Both the position numbers and the translations under genes were made by a program. The notes under the pieces are model-generated. The model worked only from the letters and a program-made list of their open reading frames with translations. It had not been told where the DNA came from and did no database searches. Shown piece after piece: positions 18,293 through 22,751 of a DNA stretch of 22,751 bases. The stretch covers positions 1-22,751 of the IMG/VR virus record IMGVR_UViG_3300046804_001904; one strand, written 5' to 3'. Origin of the DNA: a virus. How positions within the stretch are numbered: the stretch's first letter is position 1; each line of letters begins with the position of its first letter.

Positions 18293-19083
18293 CTTTACTT
18301 ATTGACGCAGACTTCCTTGCGTACAAAACCTGTGCCGCTTGTGAAGATGAGATCGACTTCAATGACGACGTAATCGTTGTCACCAGTCGTTTCTCTGAAG
18401 TGCTGGAGATGTTCCAGAAAGAGCTGATGTCTATTGCTGAATGCATGGGTCAGTTCGATGACTTCATCCTTTTCTTTTCTAGCCCGAATAATTTCAGGAA
18501 AAAAATTTTCCCGGATTACAAGGGACATCGAAATAGGAAGAAGCCATGCGGATACAAACGCCTGCTCAACTGGTGTGGTGACAACTACGTCACCATGATG
18601 GTTGACAATCTGGAAGCTGATGATGCCATTGGTATCTACGCCACCGATCCAATTGAATCAGAGAACGAACTGATTATCTGCTCGCCCGATAAGGACATGA
18701 GACAGATACCAGGGCTACTGTTTGATCTCAAAAATCCTGTGATTGAAATCACCAAGGAAGAAGGAGATCGCTGGCATCTGATTCAAACGATGAGTGGTGA
18801 CCAGACTGATGGTTACGCAGGTGCTCCTGGTATTGGCATCAAACGTGCTGATGCTCTTCTTGATAAACATGGCTGCTGTTGGGAAACAGTTGTTCAAACC
18901 TTTGAAGAACGAGGAATGACTGCTGATGATGCTCTTCTTAATGCACGTCTCGCGAGGATTCTCCAACACTCCGACTACAACTTCGACACCGATGAACCAA
19001 TCCTTTGGACCCCCACCACCAGTGATAGAGATGACGGTGGAGCAGCAGTTCAAGATGCGACGCCTGAACGACTTGCTGCCTGA
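18289..19083 (+). CDS. 5'-3' exonuclease, T7 gp6-like
   Basis: The 264-residue protein belongs to the FEN/5'-nuclease family: LLIDADFLAYK (first metal Asp), KKIFPDYKGHR, NLEADDAIGI, CSPDKDMRQIPGLLFD, and the helix-3-turn region SGDQTDGYAGAPGIGIKRA. T7 gp6 removes RNA primers, degrades host DNA and helps process concatemers. Length (T7: 300) and position after the polymerase fit. The C-terminal ~30 residues (acidic, Thr-rich) overlap the NblA-like frame. Catalytic acids are all present. Confidence 0.93.
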   Translation: MTLLIDADFLAYKTCAACEDEIDFNDDVIVVTSRFSEVLEMFQKELMSIAECMGQFDDFILFFSSPNNFRKKIFPDYKGHRNRKKPCGYKRLLNWCGDNYVTMMVDNLEADDAIGIYATDPIESENELIICSPDKDMRQIPGLLFDLKNPVIEITKEEGDRWHLIQTMSGDQTDGYAGAPGIGIKRADALLDKHGCCWETVVQTFEERGMTADDALLNARLARILQHSDYNFDTDEPILWTPTTSDRDDGGAAVQDATPERLAA

Positions 19084-19243
19084 AGCAAAAAAGGAGGACA
19101 TCATAACTGTTCTTCTTGCCTTGCAACATCAGAACTTTGTCCTCACGAACACTGTCTCTAACCTTGTCAAACAATGGCCAACAGTCCAGAGCATTACGGA
19201 AGTAGTTGGAAAGTCGGAGACTTCATCCGAGAACAGCAACTGA
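18992..19243 (+). CDS. nblA: NblA-like phycobilisome degradation adaptor (probable)
   Basis: From ATG 18992 the product has 83 residues; an alternative ATG at 19031 (MTVEQQFKMRRL) gives 70. The core IEMTVEQQFKMRRLND...LLALQHQNFVLTNTVSNLVKQW lines up almost without gaps with cyanobacterial NblA (pattern L-S-x-E-Q-x-F-x-x-R ... L-x-x-L-x-x-Q ... L-L-K-x-x-W). NblA is a small helical-hairpin dimer that binds phycobiliproteins and ClpC to start antenna proteolysis. Several cyanophages carry it as an auxiliary gene. I call it from remembered family sequence, so it needs a profile search. It overlaps the exonuclease gene by 92 bases, and its own end overlaps the next gene. Confidence 0.62.
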   Translation: MNQSFGPPPPVIEMTVEQQFKMRRLNDLLPEAKKEDIITVLLALQHQNFVLTNTVSNLVKQWPTVQSITEVVGKSETSSENSN

Positions 19244-19455
19244 GTTTCCATCTAGGTAATGCAATCAAATACATCGCTCGTTGTGGAAAGAAACCCACAG
19301 AAGACCCCATTGACGATCTCACCAAAGCAATCCACTACCTTGAAAACGAACGTGAGTTTCTACGAAACAGCAGCACACGAATTTCGGAGAGCCTACGAGC
19401 TGCCGCTCGGGCTGACGATTTCCTCTTTGAAGCTTCAGCAGAATTTGATCGATGA
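19174..19455 (+). CDS. DUF3310 protein (T7 gp1.7-like region)
   Basis: The 93-residue protein contains the DUF3310 pattern: PEHYGSSWKVGDFIREQQLS, then FHLGNAIKYIARCGKKPTED and DLTKAIHYLENERE. This domain is found in phage proteins including the T7 gp1.7 nucleotide kinase, although this short version has only the helical DUF3310 part. The last third (STRISESLRAAARADDF...) overlaps the MazG-like gene in another frame and shows little family character. It lies in the nucleotide-metabolism block with MazG-like and RNR genes, which suits a nucleotide-related role. Confidence 0.8.
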   Translation: MANSPEHYGSSWKVGDFIREQQLSFHLGNAIKYIARCGKKPTEDPIDDLTKAIHYLENEREFLRNSSTRISESLRAAARADDFLFEASAEFDR

Positions 19456-19732
19456 GGAACATCTTGAACTTGCCCATGCTTATCTCGATCTGAAGAAAGA
19501 CATCACCAACAAGCGAGCTAGAGAGCACATGCTGAAGGAGCTTGCTGATGTGGTCGTCACCTGTCATCAGATGGCTGCAGCTTTTGGCTGGGATCTGCAA
19601 ACAGCACATAACCGAGTTCATGCCAGCAACATGAGCAAGCTTGGGGAAGACGGCAAACCCATACGTCGTGAGGATGGAAAGATCCTCAAAGGACCTAACT
19701 ACAAAGAACCTTCACTGATTGATCTTGTCTAA
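19352..19732 (+). CDS. mazG: MazG-like nucleotide pyrophosphohydrolase
   Basis: GTG 19352 is chosen as start (MSFYETAAHEFRRAYELPLG); the longer ATG 19259 start adds 31 residues without family character. The 126-residue protein has the all-alpha NTP-PPase metal motifs: LIDEEHLELAHAY (ExxE-like) and HMLKELADVVVTCHQMA (ExxD). A C-terminal RVHASNMSKLGEDGKPIRRE...GPNY tail follows, typical of cyanophage MazG-like enzymes. It hydrolyses nucleoside polyphosphates and may adjust nucleotide or alarmone pools during infection. It overlaps DUF3310 by about 104 bases and the RNR alpha start slightly. Confidence 0.85.
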   Translation: MSFYETAAHEFRRAYELPLGLTISSLKLQQNLIDEEHLELAHAYLDLKKDITNKRAREHMLKELADVVVTCHQMAAAFGWDLQTAHNRVHASNMSKLGEDGKPIRREDGKILKGPNYKEPSLIDLV

Positions 19733-21125
19733 TACTACTGTGGAAAAAGAACTCATCGCACGTACTGGCCGTGTACAAAGTTGGATTGATGATCCGACAT
19801 CTCGTCTACCTGTGAGCTGCACAGTCTTCGTTGTTGAAGACACAATGGAGGGAGAGAATGGAATTGAAGCGTCTTGGCGATTTGTTAGCCATGCTCTCCG
19901 CTATGGAGCAGGAGTGGCGGTCCACTTATCCAAACTACGACCCAAGGGAGCTGAGAACGGCAAAGGCTTGGTTGCTTCTGGCCCAGTCTCGTTTGCAAAG
20001 ATATACTCCACCCTCAATGAAATCCTGAGGCGTGGAGGTGTCTACAAAAATGGAGCAGTTGTATGTCATCTTGATCTCAGTCATCCTGATGTGCTTGAGT
20101 TCATTACTGCTAGCCGTAGTGAGCTGCCTTGGGTTAAGCGTTGCGTCAACATTAATTACCATTGGTGGAATCTTGCCACGCCAGAAGTCAAGGAAGCGCT
20201 GATTCTTGCCATCAAACGCGGCGACGTTTGGCTCAACAAAACAAAAGTCGATAAGCATGGACAACGTATCTACGGAAATGTTTGCTTGGAGGTGTACTTG
20301 CCATCACGGGGCACCTGTCTACTGCAACATGTCAACCTTGGGGCATGCGAATTTGATGACATTCGATCTGCGTTTTCACGTGGAATGTCCGAACTGTGTC
20401 ACCTCCACTCAAAAACAGGTGTTGGAGACAGCGGTGAATACCTCACTCCAGAGGTTGATCGCCAGGTCGGTCTCGGAATGCTTGGGCTTTCCAACTTGCT
20501 CCGTCAACAAGGGGTGACCTACAAGGAGTTTGGTGAGGCGTTGATGTACATCGTCAACAACGAACCTCATGAACGGACTCCTGCTGCGGTGTTGGCTCAC
20601 GAGCTTCACGCTGGTATCCGTGAGGCTGCAGAGATTGCCAAGGCAAACAAGATGGTGCGTGCCTTTGCCATTGCACCTACTGCCTCGTGCAGTTACCGCT
20701 ACAAGGATCTCGATGGGTACACCACTACCCCTGAGATCGCTCCTCCCATTGCCCGTCAAGTGGACCGTGACAGCGGCACCTTTGGCGTCCAGAGCTTTGA
20801 CTACGGTCCTGTTGAGATCGCGTCTGAAGTTGGCTGGGATGATTATTTCAAAGTGGCAAACGGTATTGTCCGTCTGCTTTCTATGACTGGGCTTCTTCAT
20901 GGATATAGCTTCAACTCGTGGAGTGACGTAGTTACTTACGACGAAGCATTCATCGAGGAGTGGCTGAACAGCCCCCAAACCTCTTTGTATTACAGCTTGC
21001 AGGTAATGGGAGATGTTCAGGATAAGTCCGACGCATATGCTGCGTTGTCTCAATCTGATATCGACGATTACCTGGACGAGTTGTTTAATGATGACCCTGC
21101 TCCAGATTGTAATTGCGGCGAATGA
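19725..21125 (+). CDS. nrdA: Ribonucleotide reductase, catalytic alpha subunit (short cyanophage form)
   Basis: The start is TTG 19725 (MSNTTVEKELIARTGRV) or TTG 19719; GTG 19740 is also possible. The ~466-residue protein carries all catalytic elements: the N-terminal redox Cys in RLPVSCTVF, the active-site NVCLE (Asn, thiyl-radical Cys, Glu at about 187-191), the partner Cys in RGTCLLQHVNLG (about 200), the phosphate-binding APTASCSY loop and C-terminal redox pair CNCGE. It reduces ribonucleotides to deoxyribonucleotides. It is much shorter than E. coli NrdA (761) and lacks an ATP-cone. A metal-binding beta subunit follows directly, so class I is favoured over the class II label often given to this group. 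Confidence 0.93.
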   Translation: MSNTTVEKELIARTGRVQSWIDDPTSRLPVSCTVFVVEDTMEGENGIEASWRFVSHALRYGAGVAVHLSKLRPKGAENGKGLVASGPVSFAKIYSTLNEILRRGGVYKNGAVVCHLDLSHPDVLEFITASRSELPWVKRCVNINYHWWNLATPEVKEALILAIKRGDVWLNKTKVDKHGQRIYGNVCLEVYLPSRGTCLLQHVNLGACEFDDIRSAFSRGMSELCHLHSKTGVGDSGEYLTPEVDRQVGLGMLGLSNLLRQQGVTYKEFGEALMYIVNNEPHERTPAAVLAHELHAGIREAAEIAKANKMVRAFAIAPTASCSYRYKDLDGYTTTPEIAPPIARQVDRDSGTFGVQSFDYGPVEIASEVGWDDYFKVANGIVRLLSMTGLLHGYSFNSWSDVVTYDEAFIEEWLNSPQTSLYYSLQVMGDVQDKSDAYAALSQSDIDDYLDELFNDDPAPDCNCGE

Positions 21126-21835
21126 ACCCTTATCAGAAACTATTTAATCGCAAACGTAAGTGGACTCCAGTGCAAACCACTGCGGGTCAACTTGTTGAGG
21201 GCTCGGAGGAAACCATCTTCCGGGCTCTCGCCCTTCGCCATATGGAACTACCTGTTGGCGACTTTATCCAAGATGCACTGAAGAATGAAGTTCCAGAGTT
21301 ATCGCGGGACCTACTCCGATCCAACATCCAAGACGAAGTCAACCACGACTTGGCTCTCGGTTACATCGCCCAAGCTCTCGGCACTGACCCAAGTGCTGAA
21401 GCCGAAGCCCTTCGACTCCGCGATGCTTGGACGACGCATCCAGATCACACGGTCCTCAAAGCAATGGTGGCCGAGCGTGCAATTTTCTTCGTTCTACTCC
21501 CCTTCTTCCGCTTTAATGGTGACGCTGGTCTCCGAACAGTAAGTGCAGACATTTCACGGGATGAGCAAGTCCATGTGGCAACGAATAGCTTGGTATGTCG
21601 TGAGCTTAATCTCACTGTATCTCCTTCTCTTGATCGCCTCAGGAAGGCAACCATTGCTTGGGTAATGCAGCCACTCAAAAAGTCTGAGAACAAGTACCTG
21701 GACAAACAGTTTTGGCTTGATCAGAGTGACAGCTTGATGTATGCAGGTAAAGCAGAAGGTCTGATCGAAACACAACGTGCTCGTATGCCTGCGTTCTTTG
21801 AACATGCAAACCCCAATCTCCCTCAGTATGCTTGA
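21122..21835 (+). CDS. nrdB: Ribonucleotide reductase, class I beta (radical-generating) subunit
   Basis: ATG 21122 overlaps the alpha stop (ATGA) and gives 237 residues, short for NrdB (about 375 in E. coli). It is a ferritin-like helical protein with ExxH at 72-75 (DEVNH), Glu118 (MVAERAIFF) and ExxH at 148-151 (DEQVH), plus an upstream carboxylate such as Glu42. Together these give a plausible dimetal site. At the usual radical position, four residues after the first His, there is Leu79 rather than Tyr, so the cofactor may not be a canonical diiron-tyrosyl radical. It would activate the alpha subunit encoded just before. Confidence 0.85.
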   Translation: MNPYQKLFNRKRKWTPVQTTAGQLVEGSEETIFRALALRHMELPVGDFIQDALKNEVPELSRDLLRSNIQDEVNHDLALGYIAQALGTDPSAEAEALRLRDAWTTHPDHTVLKAMVAERAIFFVLLPFFRFNGDAGLRTVSADISRDEQVHVATNSLVCRELNLTVSPSLDRLRKATIAWVMQPLKKSENKYLDKQFWLDQSDSLMYAGKAEGLIETQRARMPAFFEHANPNLPQYA

Positions 21836-22001
21836 GACCTCTGGTCTCCAGCTTCAATCAATATTGCAAGAACTAGAGGATAACTTTCCTGTAGTTAATC
21901 CCCACCCGGATGATCTACACTCTCTCATAATGTACCGCTCTGGCCAACGTTCTGTGGTCGAGTGGATAAACCATCGTCTCTCAGAAGATTACAATGGCTA
22001 A
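21828..22001 (+). CDS. Small conserved cyanophage-type protein
   Basis: ATG 21828 overlaps the RNR beta stop and encodes 57 residues: MLETSGLQLQSILQELEDNF, PHPDDLHSLIMYRSGQRSVV and EWINHRLSEDYNG. It is helical and amphipathic. The 'MYRxGQRSVVEWI' segment looks conserved from memory of related phages, without known function. Its end overlaps the next gene start by 8 bases. Confidence 0.6.
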   Translation: MLETSGLQLQSILQELEDNFPVVNPHPDDLHSLIMYRSGQRSVVEWINHRLSEDYNG

Positions 22002-22751
22002 GAATGATAAGCGGGAAGCAGCGAAGACACTAGCTGCAACTGGTGCATCTGCACAGAAGATCTCTCGACAAACTGGTGTTAGCTCTGCTGCTGCAACCAA
22101 GATGGCAGCTAAGGCAGCACCTACTAACAATATGAAGATCAACTATCAGGATGTTATTAACAATCCTGGTAAGTACGACGCAGGCTACTCGCAAGAAGTA
22201 GCTTCTCAAAATCCTGACAGTGTGATCTATAAGGGTCTCTATGGTGGCGGCCTGAATGCTGGTGGAACGAACGACTTCTACAAGCTGCAGGGCTATCAAG
22301 TCCCTGGAGCAACCAATGGCATCGGTCCTGACGGCAGTGTGCTGTTCATGGCTGACCCTGGTAATGGCCGTGGCCAAGAGTGGCTGAATGAAAACTTCGG
22401 TCCTGGTGGTCGCTACTATGGTGGTGATAAAGGTGGCTCTGCTGCTGCTACTGCTGCAACACCAGGAACGGCGACTGGATCGAGTGACGCACAAACTGCC
22501 ACTGCTCAGCAAGCTGCCATCAGCAAGAAAAACTCTCTATCTAAGAACCTAAAGATTGCTCAAGCTGGTGGCATAACCAGAAACGAACTAGCTGATCTTT
22601 CTAAGGGAATAGATAGTGGTAAAGTAGTTAGGCGAATGGATGCTATGAATAAGAAGGGGAAAGATCTCCGACTTAATTCAGGCGCTGCAAACATGCTGCT
22701 CAAGCAAGCAGGACCAGCTAGTGGTGGGTTCTATGGCCTTAACATCAAACC
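21994..22751 (+). CDS. Gly/Ala/Asn-rich protein, possibly virion-associated, 3' end outside window
   Basis: ATG 21994 opens a frame with no stop before the window ends (over 250 residues). The N-terminus is basic, with an HTH-like helical segment (KTLAATGASAQKISRQTGVS). A central Gly/Asn/Tyr-rich section follows (YGGGLNAGGTNDFYKL, NFGPGGRYYGGDKGG), then an Ala/Thr linker and a Lys-rich helical part (SKKNSLSKNLKIAQAGGITR). It stands where the structural genes begin in T7-like phages, just before the expected portal. I do not recognise a family; structural or ejected-protein function is a guess from place and composition. Confidence 0.6.
   Translation, partial: MAKNDKREAAKTLAATGASAQKISRQTGVSSAAATKMAAKAAPTNNMKINYQDVINNPGKYDAGYSQEVASQNPDSVIYKGLYGGGLNAGGTNDFYKLQGYQVPGATNGIGPDGSVLFMADPGNGRGQEWLNENFGPGGRYYGGDKGGSAAATAATPGTATGSSDAQTATAQQAAISKKNSLSKNLKIAQAGGITRNELADLSKGIDSGKVVRRMDAMNKKGKDLRLNSGAANMLLKQAGPASGGFYGLNIK

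Noticed and set aside
20409-21053. Long minus-strand ORF of 214 codons opposite the RNR alpha gene
   Set aside because: The plus strand here encodes unmistakable RNR motifs; the reverse frame shows no family and has no ribosome site, so it is a shadow.
22217-22235. CTATAAGGG as a third phage promoter
   Set aside because: It lacks the CGGGGG element and the downstream hairpin and lies in coding sequence.
22030-22512. Minus-strand ORF of 160 codons rich in Ser, Arg and Thr
   Set aside because: It is the reverse reading of an Ala/Gly-rich repeat-like gene, which creates long open frames by composition.
1-22751. CRISPR array, insertion sequence or transposase
   Set aside because: No regularly spaced direct repeats and no transposase motifs or terminal inverted repeats were seen; the only mobile-type genes are the nucleases and int.

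Overview
This window reads as part of a temperate-capable, T7-like podovirus (cyanopodovirus, P-SSP7-like architecture) that infects a phycobilisome-bearing cyanobacterium, probably of the Synechococcus/Cyanobium type. The evidence is a single-subunit T7-type RNA polymerase, T7-type SSB, endonuclease I, primase-helicase, family A DNA polymerase and gp6-type exonuclease in T7 order; a tyrosine integrase followed by a 5' half of a tRNA-Leu gene (attP-like); and typical cyanophage auxiliary genes (ThyX, MazG-like, class I ribonucleotide reductase, and a probable NblA phycobilisome-degradation adaptor). All convincing genes lie on the + strand and most overlap their neighbours by ATGA or TAATG.

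Layout. 1-2350: end of the late (lysis and packaging) operon: the C-terminus of an endolysin, a holin-like protein, small terminase, two tandem HNH endonucleases, a low-complexity basic protein and a terminator. 2371-4116: large terminase. 4117-4503: non-coding or nearly so, with a T7-promoter-like sequence and GC-rich hairpins. 4504-5761: small proteins and ThyX. 5762-6130: second promoter-like/hairpin module and a leader. 6131-8907: early region of tiny, mostly unknown genes, one ribbon-helix-helix regulator, one Cys-rich conserved protein and strong hairpins. 8885-10610: MarR-like regulator, integrase, inverted repeats, tRNA-Leu attP core, terminator. 10611-19083: RNA polymerase and the DNA replication/recombination block. 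18992-22001: NblA-like, DUF3310, MazG-like, RNR alpha and beta, small protein. 21994-end: start of a Gly/Ala/Asn-rich, possibly virion-associated gene that runs off the window.

In linear T7-like genomes the large terminase sits at the right end and the RNA polymerase near the left end. Here they are joined with about 6.5 kb between them, so the window probably spans the genome-end junction (circular permutation of the assembly, concatemer, or DTR collapsed to one copy).

How the genes work together: host RNA polymerase would read the early region, where two DNA-binding proteins, int and attP form a candidate lysogeny module. The phage RNA polymerase then reads later genes. ThyX, RNR and MazG-like proteins would supply or adjust nucleotide pools, endonuclease I and the exonuclease would recycle host DNA, and the NblA-like protein would redirect the host antenna to proteolysis. 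The most interesting signals are a seven-copy 12-bp palindrome in the early/int/RNAP region, the duplicated promoter-hairpin module flanking the ThyX block, the DNA polymerase split by a -1 frame change, an RNR beta lacking the usual radical tyrosine position, and the NblA-like gene.
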